64,000 nt of DNA from Hymenobacter glacieicola (GTDB taxonomy: Bacteria > Bacteroidota > Bacteroidia > Cytophagales > Hymenobacteraceae): positions 186,001-250,000 of the forward strand of contig NZ_BMGS01000006.1 in NCBI RefSeq assembly GCF_014640315.1, written 5' to 3'. A model generated the notes under the pieces. That model had not been told where the DNA came from. It did no database searches and saw only the letters and a program-made list of their open reading frames with translations. Below, piece by piece: positions 35,555-43,951 of the stretch. Numbering within the stretch: position 1 is the stretch's first letter; the number at the start of each line of letters is the position of its first letter. Position numbers and translations under genes: made by a program.

Positions 35555-35806
35555 GGGAAAGAAAGTCAGAGAGTAGCACCCCGCCGGGCCGGGTGCCAAG
35601 GGAAAAATCAGGTGGAAGGACGACCAACAGCTGCGCGCTAAACTTTAGGCTGCCTGGGCGGGTAGTACGTGGTACGAAGCCGCTGCCCCAGGTAGCCGCA
35701 AGATTTTGTACGTAGCATCAACGCGGCGCAAGCTACGGCGTACGCCACATTATCCCGTATTTTCGCCCTTTATTCAGCCCAGACTTTCAGTCCCAAGTCC
35801 CCCTCC

Positions 35807-36913
35807 ATGAGCAGTGCCTACCTAACGCTTACGGTTGTTGAGCTAACCCAGGAAACGCCCGATGCCGTTACCATTCACTTCGAACGTCCCGACCGTCAGG
35901 CAGTTGCCTGCCAGCCCGGCCAGTTTCTGACGTTGATTTTACCCTGTGGCCCCGGCGGCAAAAAGGAGCGCCGGGCTTATTCCCTGAGCAGTACCCCCGC
36001 GGAAGCGCCGCGCCTGGCCGTCACGGTGAAGCGCGTAGCCGGGGGCCTAGTCAGCAACTACCTGCTCGATACCGTGCGCGTGGGGCAGCAGCTGGAAGTA
36101 ATGGCCCCGCTCGGCAACTTCACGCTGGTGCCCCAGCCTAAGTCGGCCCGCTCCATTGTGCTGGTAGGGGCTGGCTCGGGTATCACGCCCCTGATGAGCA
36201 TGCTCAAGGCAGTGCTGCGCGAGGAACCCCAGAGCCACGTGCTGCTGGTATATGGCAACCGCAACGAAGAAGCGGTGATTTTTGCCAACCAACTGCGCCA
36301 GCTAGAGCAGCAGTACGCCAGCCGCTTCCAAGTGGAATACGTGTACAGCCAACCCAAAAACCCCACAAGCGGGCACCGGCACACCGGCCGCCTTAACCGC
36401 ACCATGCTGCTGCGCATTCTGGAGCAGCGGCACCAGTTCCCGGCGGCCCAGGCCGAGTATTTCCTCTGCGGCCCCGATGGGCTGATGGTGGAGGCCCAGG
36501 CGGCGCTGGAGCTGCTCGGGGTGCCGGCCAGCCGCATCCGCCGCGAGAGTTTTGTGGCCGCGGCCGATGCTTCCGAAACGGCCGCCGCCCAGCCCAGCGG
36601 CCACGGCGACGTGTCGACGGCGCCCGATGACAAGCCCGGTTCGTATACTGTCACCATCAACTACGAAGGGTCGGAATACCAGTTCCCGGTGGCGCCCAGC
36701 CAAACTATTCTGGAGGCTGCCCTCGACCAGGACATTGATTTGCCTTATTCCTGCCAGGCGGGGCTGTGCACCGCCTGCCGGGGAAAGTGTCTCTCGGGCA
36801 AGGTGCACCTGGATGAGCGGGAAGGCTTATCGGATGCGGAAATAAAGCAGGGCTACGTGCTGACCTGCGTAGGCCATCCGCTCACCAGCGACGTAGTAAT
36901 CGAAATTGACTAA
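35807..36913 (+). CDS. Ferredoxin reductase with 2Fe-2S domain (PaaE-like)
   Basis: 368 residues in three modules. FAD-binding FR-type domain with RRAYSLSSTP; NAD(P)H domain with VLVGAGSGITPLMSML and EYFLCGPDGLM; C-terminal plant-type [2Fe-2S] domain with the C-x4-C-x2-C cluster in SCQAGLCTACRG and the fourth Cys in VLTCVGHP. The order matches PaaE, the reductase of phenylacetyl-CoA epoxidase, but no paaABCD genes are nearby. It may instead serve another oxygenase or desaturase. TATTTTCG at 35758-35765 may be its -7 box. Confidence 0.9.
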   Translation: MSSAYLTLTVVELTQETPDAVTIHFERPDRQAVACQPGQFLTLILPCGPGGKKERRAYSLSSTPAEAPRLAVTVKRVAGGLVSNYLLDTVRVGQQLEVMAPLGNFTLVPQPKSARSIVLVGAGSGITPLMSMLKAVLREEPQSHVLLVYGNRNEEAVIFANQLRQLEQQYASRFQVEYVYSQPKNPTSGHRHTGRLNRTMLLRILEQRHQFPAAQAEYFLCGPDGLMVEAQAALELLGVPASRIRRESFVAAADASETAAAQPSGHGDVSTAPDDKPGSYTVTINYEGSEYQFPVAPSQTILEAALDQDIDLPYSCQAGLCTACRGKCLSGKVHLDEREGLSDAEIKQGYVLTCVGHPLTSDVVIEID

Positions 36914-37177
36914 CCACTTGCTGCCAGTTGTGCGCTCGGGAAAAATAAATCTATATTCTCGAGCTTACCCCGGCGGCGCGTACCGCATAGGTTACCCGCT
37001 GAGCGCGGCCGCGCTGCGTGCCCGGGGCTAAGTAACTACCTAACAAACTGAAAGCGGTAGAACTGTTCTGTGAGCAAGCAACATTATGTTGCTACATTGT
37101 TCAAACTTGCGAAGCCCGTTTCTAGTAGTACCTTCTCCTGCTACTACTGCGGTCCGCTTCTTCTTTCTGATTCAATT

Positions 37178-38917
37178 ATGACATACTCCGCTCCCGCGGC
37201 CGAGCTGGCAACTGAAACCCAGCGGCCGCCCCGGCATTATCTTCCTGAGTCGTTTACCGTTACGGATTGGGAAGCCATTGAACCCTTCTTCATTGAACTG
37301 CGCGACCGGGCCATTCCCTCGGCCCAGGAGCTGGAGCAGTGGCTGCTGAACCGCTCGGAGCTGGAAGCGGTACTGAGCGAGGATTTGGCCTGGCGCTACA
37401 TCCGCATGACCTGCGACACCCAGGACCAGGCCCAGGCGGAAGCGTTCCAGTATTTCGTGAGCGAAATAGAACCCAACGTGGCGCCCTACGACCACGCCCT
37501 GAACGAGAAGATGATGGCCTCCCCGTTCCTGGACGAGCTGGACCCGGCCCGCTACCGGGTTTTTGTGCGCTCGGTGCGGCAGGCCCTGGAAATCTACCGG
37601 GCCGAGAACATTCCGCTCAAAACCGAAATCAGCACCAAGCAGCAGCAGTACGCGGCCATTGCCGGCGCCATGACGGTGACGCTGGATGGCGAAGAACTGA
37701 CCCTGCCCCGGGCTGCTGACCGCCTTAAAAGCCCCGACCGCACCGTACGGGAGCAGGCTTGGCGCGCCATTCAGGAGCGCCGCCTGCAAGATGCGCAACC
37801 CCTGGACGTGCTCTATACCGAGCTTATTCAGCTACGCGACCAAGTAGCGCGCAACGCGGGCTTTCCCAACTTCCGCGACTACATGTTTGCGGCCCTGGGT
37901 CGTTTCGACTACACCCCCCAGGATACCTTTAACTTCCATCAGGCCATCCGCGAAACCGTGGTGCCCCTGATTGATGACCTGGACTTGGAGCGGCGCCAGG
38001 ATTTGGCCCTGCCCGAGTTGCGCCCCTGGGACCTGGACGTGGACGTGTCGGGCAAGGCGCCGCTGCGGCCGTTTGAGACGGGGGAGGAATTGCTGGAGAA
38101 AACCGTCACGGTGTTCGACCGCCTTGACCTCTTCCTGGGTCAGTGCCTGCGCACCATGCGCGACATGGGCAACCTCGACCTGGAATCCCGCAAGGGCAAG
38201 GCCCCGGGCGGCTACAACTACCCCCTGGACGAAACCGGCGTGCCGTTCATTTTCATGAACGCCACCTCCTCCCTGCGCGACGTGGTAACTATGCTGCACG
38301 AGGGCGGCCACGCCGTGCATAGCTTCCTGACCCGCCGCCTACCCCTCGGAGCCGACAAACACCCACCATCCGAAGTGGCCGAGCTGGCTTCCATGAGCAT
38401 GGAACTGATCAGCATGGACCACTGGAACGTGTTTTTCTCGGATGAGGATGAGCTGCGCCGGGCCAAGAAAACCCACCTCGAAAGCGTGCTGGAAACCTTC
38501 CCCTGGGTAGCCACCATTGATAAATTTCAGCACTGGGTATACGAAAACCCAAGCCACACGCTGGCCGAGCGCCACCAGCACTGGACGCGCATCTTCGATG
38601 AGTTCAACCAGCGGACCGTAAGCTGGCAGGGGCTGGAGCACGCCAAGCCCTACCTCTGGCAAAAGCAGCTGCACCTGTACGAGGTGCCGTTCTACTACAT
38701 TGAGTACGCCATGGCTCAGCTTGGAGCCATTGCCGTATGGCGCAACTTCCGCCAGAATCCCGCGGCTGCTCTGCAGGGCTATCAGCGCGCTTTGGCCCTG
38801 GGCTACACCGCCCCTATTGGCGAAATCTACGCCGCGGCCGGTATCCGTTTTGATTTCAGCACGGAGTACCTGCGCACCCTCGCCGATTTCGTGCGCGACG
38901 AAATGGCCAAGCTCTAA
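37178..38917 (+). CDS. M3-family oligoendopeptidase (PepF-like)
   Basis: 579 residues with the zinc motif HEGGH near residue 373 (MLHEGGHAVHSFL) and the third ligand helix ASMSMELIS about 28 residues later. The substrate-binding end is seen in YYIEYAMAQLGAIAVW and YTAPIGEIYAAAGIRFDF. No signal peptide, so it is a cytoplasmic oligopeptidase. ATG 37178 (MTYSAPAAELATETQ) is chosen; the frame extends to 37070 without conserved sequence. The 264-bp gap upstream holds a 7-3-7 inverted repeat at 37077-37093. Confidence 0.93.
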   Translation: MTYSAPAAELATETQRPPRHYLPESFTVTDWEAIEPFFIELRDRAIPSAQELEQWLLNRSELEAVLSEDLAWRYIRMTCDTQDQAQAEAFQYFVSEIEPNVAPYDHALNEKMMASPFLDELDPARYRVFVRSVRQALEIYRAENIPLKTEISTKQQQYAAIAGAMTVTLDGEELTLPRAADRLKSPDRTVREQAWRAIQERRLQDAQPLDVLYTELIQLRDQVARNAGFPNFRDYMFAALGRFDYTPQDTFNFHQAIRETVVPLIDDLDLERRQDLALPELRPWDLDVDVSGKAPLRPFETGEELLEKTVTVFDRLDLFLGQCLRTMRDMGNLDLESRKGKAPGGYNYPLDETGVPFIFMNATSSLRDVVTMLHEGGHAVHSFLTRRLPLGADKHPPSEVAELASMSMELISMDHWNVFFSDEDELRRAKKTHLESVLETFPWVATIDKFQHWVYENPSHTLAERHQHWTRIFDEFNQRTVSWQGLEHAKPYLWQKQLHLYEVPFYYIEYAMAQLGAIAVWRNFRQNPAAALQGYQRALALGYTAPIGEIYAAAGIRFDFSTEYLRTLADFVRDEMAKL

Positions 38918-38930
38918 GTAAGAGTCTGTA

Positions 38931-38982
38931 CCTACGCAAACAGGGGCCGCCGAAACACTTCGGCGGCCCCTGTTTGCGTAGG
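38931..38982. terminator. 24-bp perfect-stem terminator
   Basis: Arms 38931-38954 and 38959-38982 around ACAC. It follows the M3 peptidase stop by 13 nt. There is no T-run, but the stem is very stable. Confidence 0.8.
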
Positions 38983-39069
38983 CAGTCTACGCGCTTGCTT
39001 CCAGTTGTTACTACTGTACTCAGCACGCCACGCTTAGATTGCGCGGCGGTAGCTAAAAAATCGTAGGCT

Positions 39070-39159
39070 GCCGTATGTCATTCCGAGTGGAGCGAGGAAT
39101 CTGGGTCGAGCTTCAAAGGCTAACCCAGGTTCCTCGCTCCACTCGGAATGACATACGGC
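39070..39159. repeat. Inverted repeat with the GTCATTCCGAG-type intergenic motif
   Basis: 37-nt arms (39070-39106, 39123-39159) pair with a single mismatch over a 16-nt loop. The arm contains GTCATTCCGAGTGGAGCGAG, which resembles a motif I associate with intergenic repeats in Hymenobacter-like genomes (from memory). It lies between convergent genes, directly after the 24-bp terminator. Confidence 0.75.
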
Positions 39160-39179
39160 GTGAGGTTCGCCGCTACCGT

Positions 39180-39767
39180 CTAGTTCTGCAAGGTGAACAG
39201 GGGTAGGGGCTTGAGCTTGAGATACTTGCCGCCTAGCTGCTCCAGCTCGGCCGTGTGTACCTGTAAGTAATTGTTGAAGCGGCTCGCGGCCTGGTCGTAG
39301 CGGACGCGGAAGCTCACCAAATCCGCATCGGCCGACTGAATCTGGTCGGTGAGGGTTTTGACGGGCGCGGCGGGCTCCCGGTCGGCGGGCAGGGCCACGG
39401 CGTACACCACCCGCAGCAGGGAGTCCTGGGCCGCGTCGTAGGCATCAATCCGCGCCGATTCGGCCATGGTCTGCTGGTCGTAGCGGCGGCGCACCAGCCG
39501 GTCGTTGGCGTACTGCAGTTGGGCCAGCTGCGTGCGGTCGACGCCGGGCTGGGTGCTTAGTTCCCGCAGCAACTGGCTGGTGTCGCGCAGCTTGGCGTCA
39601 TCGGAGGCTACCATTTCGCTCCAACGCGAGTCCACGGAATCCTGCAGGATGTCGAGCTGCACTTTCACGGCCTGGGCCGAAGCGGGGTCAATGCTTTTGG
39701 GGGTGCGGTTGCAGCTAATGGTAGTGAGGGTGGCCAGGGCCAGAAATAAGGACGTAAGACGCTTCAT
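39180..39767 (-). CDS. Hypothetical lipoprotein with helical mature domain
   Basis: 195 residues from ATG 39767, with signal sequence and lipobox TISC (Cys19). The mature part is mostly predicted helix, rich in Gln, Asp and Ala (e.g. LQDSVDSRWSEMVASDD), with regular hydrophobic spacing suggesting a helical bundle or coiled coil, somewhat like LemA or a periplasmic adaptor. I do not recognise the family. The longer frame to 40010 runs through the thiL promoter region and is not used. Confidence 0.78.
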   Translation of the reverse strand: MKRLTSLFLALATLTTISCNRTPKSIDPASAQAVKVQLDILQDSVDSRWSEMVASDDAKLRDTSQLLRELSTQPGVDRTQLAQLQYANDRLVRRRYDQQTMAESARIDAYDAAQDSLLRVVYAVALPADREPAAPVKTLTDQIQSADADLVSFRVRYDQAASRFNNYLQVHTAELEQLGGKYLKLKPLPLFTLQN

Positions 39768-39963
39768 AGAAGAACAAAAGGGACTAGCAGTAGGCCAACG
39801 AATATTTCCCAAAAAACGCTCACCAAGCAAGCACAACTGCCGGAAATTATAGCCAGTGCAGGCTCTGCCAGGCGCCAGCAGCAACCGCAAAAACGCCGCC
39901 AGGTCCTTACACCCGCGCGCCTCGCCACCCGGCGCGGCCGGCCCCAACACCGCATCGGGCGTG

Positions 39964-39993
39964 TTCGTACTACCATCCGGCGGCGTACCTTTG
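39964..39993 (+). promoter_or_regulatory. Promoter of thiL
   Basis: TTC (39964-39966; one base off TTG), 19 nt, TACCTTTG (39986-39993). The expected leader is about 60 nt. Confidence 0.6.
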
Positions 39994-40061
39994 CGCCCAG
40001 CTGACGCCACCCCGCCGGGGTAGCCGCGTCAGGCTTCTCCTTGTCTACCCTTATTGCCTCT

Positions 40062-41084
40062 ATGACGCCCCTCGATAAAGTTGGCGAGTTCGGTTTGATC
40101 CGCCGGATTCAGGAAAACATTCAGCTTACTCAGCCCAGCACCATCCTGGGCATCGGCGACGACGCCGCTATTCTGGCCCCGCCCGCCGGGCAAGAGGTCG
40201 TTGTCAGCACCGATTTGCTGGTCGAAGGCGTCCACTTCGACCTCACGTTCTGCCCGCTCAAGCACCTGGGCTACAAAGCCGTGGCCGTGAACGTGTCGGA
40301 TATTGCCGCCATGAATGCCCTGCCAACGCAATTGGTAGTGGCGCTGAGCGTGCCCTCCCGCTTTTCGGTGGAAGCCATTGACGAACTGTACCAGGGCATG
40401 CGCCTGGCCTGCGAGGCCTACAACGTGGACCTGGTAGGCGGCGACACCACCGCCAGCCGCTCGGGCCTGACCATTGGTATCACGGCCCTGGGGCAGGTAG
40501 CGGCCGGCCAGGCCGTGCGCCGCAGCGGAGCCGGTCCCAACGACCTGATCTGCGTAACCGGCGACCTGGGTGGAGCTTTCCTGGGTTTGCAAGTGCTGGA
40601 GCGCGAAAAGCAGGCCTGGCAGGCCGACCCCGAAACCCAACCGGAGCTGGAAAAATACCCCTACGTGCTTCAGCGCCAGCTCCGCCCCGAGGCCCGCATG
40701 GACGTAATCCACGAGCTGCGCGACCTGGGCGTGACGCCCACCAGCATGATTGACGTATCGGACGGGCTGGCTTCCGAAGTGCTGCACCTGTGCCAGGCCA
40801 GCGGCACTGGGGCCCGCATCTTCACCGAGAACCTGCCCATTGCCAACCCTACCCTGGAGGTAGCCGAGGAGTTCAACCTCGACCCCATCATGTGCATGCT
40901 CAACGGCGGCGAGGACTACGAGCTGCTGTTCACCGTGCCGCTCTCGGCCCACGACAAGCTCAAAAACCACCCCGACATTACCATCATCGGCCACATGGTC
41001 GACAAGAGCGAAGGCACCAACCTTATTACCAAAGCCGGCCAGCCTGTTCCGCTCCGGGCCCAGGGCTTCCAGCACTTCGAGTAG
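40062..41084 (+). CDS. thiL: Thiamine-monophosphate kinase
   Basis: Phosphorylates thiamine phosphate to the active diphosphate. 340 residues, PurM/AIR-synthase-like fold. Motifs: GIGDDAAILAPPAG, STDLLVEGVHFDL, VGGDTTASRSG, MIDVSDGLASE and NGGEDYELLFTVP, together forming the Mg-ATP site. No TPP riboswitch or other thiamine gene is nearby. ATG 40062 (MTPLDKVGEFGLI) matches the family start. Confidence 0.95.
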   Translation: MTPLDKVGEFGLIRRIQENIQLTQPSTILGIGDDAAILAPPAGQEVVVSTDLLVEGVHFDLTFCPLKHLGYKAVAVNVSDIAAMNALPTQLVVALSVPSRFSVEAIDELYQGMRLACEAYNVDLVGGDTTASRSGLTIGITALGQVAAGQAVRRSGAGPNDLICVTGDLGGAFLGLQVLEREKQAWQADPETQPELEKYPYVLQRQLRPEARMDVIHELRDLGVTPTSMIDVSDGLASEVLHLCQASGTGARIFTENLPIANPTLEVAEEFNLDPIMCMLNGGEDYELLFTVPLSAHDKLKNHPDITIIGHMVDKSEGTNLITKAGQPVPLRAQGFQHFE

Positions 41085-41107
41085 AAAACGTGCTGTGACG
41101 AGCAGCG

Positions 41108-41229
41108 CGACGCCATCCGTCCTTCACGCAGTGCTACCCCCTGACAAGTAACAAGCCCTTGACGCTACCATGCGTCAAGGGCTTGTTACTTGTCAGGGGG
41201 TAGCACTGCGTGAAGGACGGATGGCGTCG
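41108..41229. repeat. Palindromic repeat, copy B: 58-bp perfect stem
   Basis: Arms 41108-41165 and 41172-41229 are exact inverse complements over all 58 bases, with a 6-nt loop. The apical 20 or so bp (GACAAGTAACAAGCCCTTG) match copy A at 20691-20748, and the loop reads as the reverse complement of copy A's loop. It occupies nearly the whole gap between the convergent thiL and the 41257 gene and can act as a terminator. Its perfection suggests recent arrival or active maintenance. Confidence 0.92.
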
Positions 41230-41256
41230 GTGCCCTCGCCATGACAAAGGTTTCGA

Positions 41257-41631
41257 TTAATCCTCGGGGTAGGGGATGTACACGAAGTTGGTGAACTCCT
41301 CATCCAGCACAAACAGGCAGCAGTACTCGTCGGCGTCGCGGTAGGTTTGCTGGAAGGCCTCAATGCCCTCTTGCCCCACAATACCCTGCTGCACGAACAG
41401 CTCCAGGTAGCTGGCGAAAACGTGCCACTCCAGGTTTGCTTCGTCGGCGTTGATGAGCAGGCCGCCCAGCGGTACCTCCTGGCGGGCAAACACGAAGATG
41501 GGATATTTGGAAATATCCCGCTTGCGGATCTGGGAGGAAGCCTCGCTCAGCGTATCAGCCACAGTAGCAAAGTCCTTGGTGATGGTACCGAGGTACTTGC
41601 CGTTCAGTTCGGGGTCGTTGGTGTAGTCCAT
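41257..41631 (-). CDS. Conserved-looking hypothetical protein, 124 aa
   Basis: A soluble acidic protein starting MDYTNDPELNGKYLGTITKD, ending EFTNFVYIPYPED. No signal peptide, helix or known motif seen; two adjacent Cys lie near residue 103. It is the last gene of the rlmD run, starting 6 bp after the 41638 gene. Function unknown. Confidence 0.7.
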   Translation of the reverse strand: MDYTNDPELNGKYLGTITKDFATVADTLSEASSQIRKRDISKYPIFVFARQEVPLGGLLINADEANLEWHVFASYLELFVQQGIVGQEGIEAFQQTYRDADEYCCLFVLDEEFTNFVYIPYPED

Positions 41632-41637
41632 GTGTCG

Positions 41638-42081
41638 TTATTCAGTTTGGGTAGGTTTCCACAGCAAGTGAAATGATATTCCAAAGGCAAACCCATTAAT
41701 AGCAGACAGTATCATCAGTACCTGGGTAACTGTGGTAGCGGATACAGAAGCCTCTCTGAAAATAATAGAAGAGAAAGAGAGGGTGAACATTGCCAAGCCG
41801 TAAAGGCCCATCAAAAATCCAAATGAAATAGTGTTTATCCTCAAGGCTAATAGCTTGATGTATTTTCTTGGTAACTGGATGCAGATAACGTTGCAAGCTA
41901 AGCTGGTGAACCAAGTAACTGTAGCAAGTAATAATGCTCCTCGTGTATCCGAAAATAGGCTTGTCTGGCTATCGACGAGCATAAGTGCAAACGCAGTGAG
42001 TTGCATAGCTGCCCAGCCAACAACAAGAGCAGTAAACGAGGCAAGGCTATAGCTCTGCACAACCTCTGGATTGATTACCAA
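41638..42081 (-). CDS. Small four-helix membrane protein, lower GC
   Basis: 147 residues with four hydrophobic segments (about 14-36, 49-70, 81-105, 118-140), connected by short loops. It starts MVINPEVVQSYSLASFTALV and is 9 bp after rlmD, so probably in its operon. Its base composition is clearly more AT-rich than neighbours, which could mark later acquisition. No family recognised. Confidence 0.7.
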   Translation of the reverse strand: MVINPEVVQSYSLASFTALVVGWAAMQLTAFALMLVDSQTSLFSDTRGALLLATVTWFTSLACNVICIQLPRKYIKLLALRINTISFGFLMGLYGLAMFTLSFSSIIFREASVSATTVTQVLMILSAINGFAFGISFHLLWKPTQTE

Positions 42082-42090
42082 ACAGCACTA

Positions 42091-43500
42091 TTACCGCAAC
42101 TCCAGCAGCACCACATTCTCCACATGGTGGGTGTGGGGGAACATATCCACGGGCTGCACTTTCACCACTTTGTAGGCTTCATCGAGCAGTTCTAGGTCGC
42201 GGGCCTGGGTGCCGGGGTTGCAGCTGACGTACACGATGCGGGGGGCGCGCATTTCCAGCAGGCGGGCCACTACGTCGGGGTGCATGCCGGCGCGGGGCGG
42301 GTCGGTGATGACGACGTCGGGGCGGCCGTGCTTGGCAATGAACTCGGCGTTGAGCACGTCCTTCATGTCGCCGGCGTAGAACTCGGTGTTAGTCGTGCCG
42401 TTGATTTCAGAGTTGAGGTAGGCGTCCTTCACCGCCGACTCCACGTACTCCACACCCACCACGTGCCGGGCCTGGCGGGCTACGAAGTTAGCAATGGTGC
42501 CGGCCCCGGTGTAAAGGTCGTACACCAGCTCCGAGCCGGTGAGCTGGGCAAACTCGCGGGTGATTTTGTAGAGGTTGTAGGCGCCTTCCGAGTTGGTCTG
42601 GTAGAAGGATTTCGGCCCCACCCGGAACCGCAACCCTTCCATTTCCTCGTGAATGAACGGTTCTCCCTTGTAGCACACCACCTCCAGGTCGTGGAAGGTT
42701 TCGTTGCCCTTGTCGTTGAGCACGTAGTTCAAGGACGTAATCTGCGGAAACCGGTCCTGAATGTAATCCAGGAGGGGCAGCAGCGCGTCGTGGGCGTAGT
42801 AGCACTGCAGAATCACCATCAGGTCGCCGCTGTTGGCCGTCCGGATAATAAGGTTGCGTAGGAAGCCTTCCTGCGTTACCAGGTTGTTGAAAGGCAGGTC
42901 GTGCTCCAGGGCGTAGTCGCGGATGGCCAGGCGAATCTGGTTGCTGGGGTCAGGCTGCAGCCAGCAGTGGTTCACGTCCAGAATCTTATCGAAGCGGGCC
43001 GGCGTGTGGAAGCCCAGCACGCGCCGCTCGTAGTCGTGGCCGCTGTTGATTTGCTCGTTGGTTAGCCAGCCGTTGTGGCTAAAGGTGTATTCCAGCTTGT
43101 TGCGGTAGTACGTCTGGTCGGGGGAGGGCTGAATGGGCAGGATTTCCGGCAGGGCTACCTTGCCAATGCGCTGCAAGGTATCGGCCACCTGCTGGTGCTT
43201 GAACTTGAGTTGGGTTTCGTAGGCCAGGTGCTGCCACTTGCAGCCCCCGCAGGTACCAAAATGCTCACAGAACGGCGTTACGCGCAGGTCGGAGTACTTG
43301 TGGAAGTGCGTGGGCACGGCTTCCAGAAAGTTCTTCTTGGCCTTGGTCACCCGCAGGTCTACCACGTCGCCGGGCGCTACCTGGGTTACAAAAATGACCA
43401 GATTCTCGCGGCGCACCAGGCACTTGCCCTCGGCTACCATGTCGGTGATTTCGACCTCGCGGAGCAGTTCCGCCGGAATGTTTTTTACTGATTTCCTCAC
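42091..43500 (-). CDS. rlmD: 23S rRNA (uracil-C5)-methyltransferase RlmD-like
   Basis: TrmA/RumA family enzyme. An N-terminal TRAM domain begins REVEITDMVAEGKCLVRREN. The Fe-S cluster cysteines lie in FCEHFGTCGGCKWQHL, the SAM site in YDLYTGAGTIANF, and the catalytic block in DPPRAGMHPDVV and IVYVSCNPGT (nucleophile Cys). No ATG precedes the TRAM domain at a sensible distance. GTG 43500 gives 469 residues and lies 6 nt after a TACCTTTG element. The ATG at 43623 would add about 41 unrelated residues. Confidence 0.92.
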   Translation of the reverse strand: MRKSVKNIPAELLREVEITDMVAEGKCLVRRENLVIFVTQVAPGDVVDLRVTKAKKNFLEAVPTHFHKYSDLRVTPFCEHFGTCGGCKWQHLAYETQLKFKHQQVADTLQRIGKVALPEILPIQPSPDQTYYRNKLEYTFSHNGWLTNEQINSGHDYERRVLGFHTPARFDKILDVNHCWLQPDPSNQIRLAIRDYALEHDLPFNNLVTQEGFLRNLIIRTANSGDLMVILQCYYAHDALLPLLDYIQDRFPQITSLNYVLNDKGNETFHDLEVVCYKGEPFIHEEMEGLRFRVGPKSFYQTNSEGAYNLYKITREFAQLTGSELVYDLYTGAGTIANFVARQARHVVGVEYVESAVKDAYLNSEINGTTNTEFYAGDMKDVLNAEFIAKHGRPDVVITDPPRAGMHPDVVARLLEMRAPRIVYVSCNPGTQARDLELLDEAYKVVKVQPVDMFPHTHHVENVVLLELR

Positions 43501-43505
43501 AAGGG

Positions 43506-43513
43506 CAAAGGTA
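43506..43513 (-). promoter_or_regulatory. -7 element directly before the rlmD GTG
   Basis: TACCTTTG on the minus strand, only five bases before GTG 43500. If used, transcription would begin at or next to the start codon, giving a leaderless mRNA. No TTG at -33. Confidence 0.5.
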
Positions 43514-43951
43514 ATCAGGGATTCAGACGGATGTTGAGGATTCCCCGGATTTCGTGGGTTCACCAGGCAGTCAACCCCAATTCGTAAGCCCATGAAAGGT
43601 CGCAGGCATGTGCTTTCGAACAAGAGTAGCCTGCTGATCTGCCGACGGATAATTGCTCCGGAATTCTCGCTTTGCTGGGCATGGCGGGTTGCTAAACGGG
43701 CTACTTCACGGCCTGGATGGGGAAGGAACGGGTATGGAAACTACCGGACCAAACTCGCAGTGAAGGTTCTGGCGCAGGCGTTGCCCCGTACCACTAGCAG
43801 CGGACTTAGGTAAACAGAACGTGGGACAGGGCCAGTAGCGCCAATAGCTACCGCAAGCCTATGGTTAGCAGGAAGATAGAGCCGTAGTCAGGGTAAAAAA
43901 AAGCGCCGTCCGGATTTTTCCGGACGGCGCTTTTCAGTAGGGTATGGCTGG
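43514..43951. other. Gene-free region upstream of rlmD
   Basis: 438 bp. It contains the terminator at 43899-43934. Short frames here have no family features or convincing codon use. I see nothing else. Confidence 0.6.
43899..43934 (-). terminator. Terminator of the 1703-residue gene
   Basis: 16-bp perfect stem (43899-43914 with 43919-43934), TTTT loop. It lies 18 nt beyond the stop codon of the minus-strand gene, and on that strand the stem is followed by a run of Ts. Confidence 0.92.

Noticed and set aside
40000..40062. TPP riboswitch before thiL
   Set aside because: The leader is about 60 nt and lacks the conserved thi-box sequences; a promoter explains the region.
43592..43813. 73-codon plus-strand frame upstream of rlmD
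   Set aside because: No family feature, codon use unlike neighbours; treated as chance.
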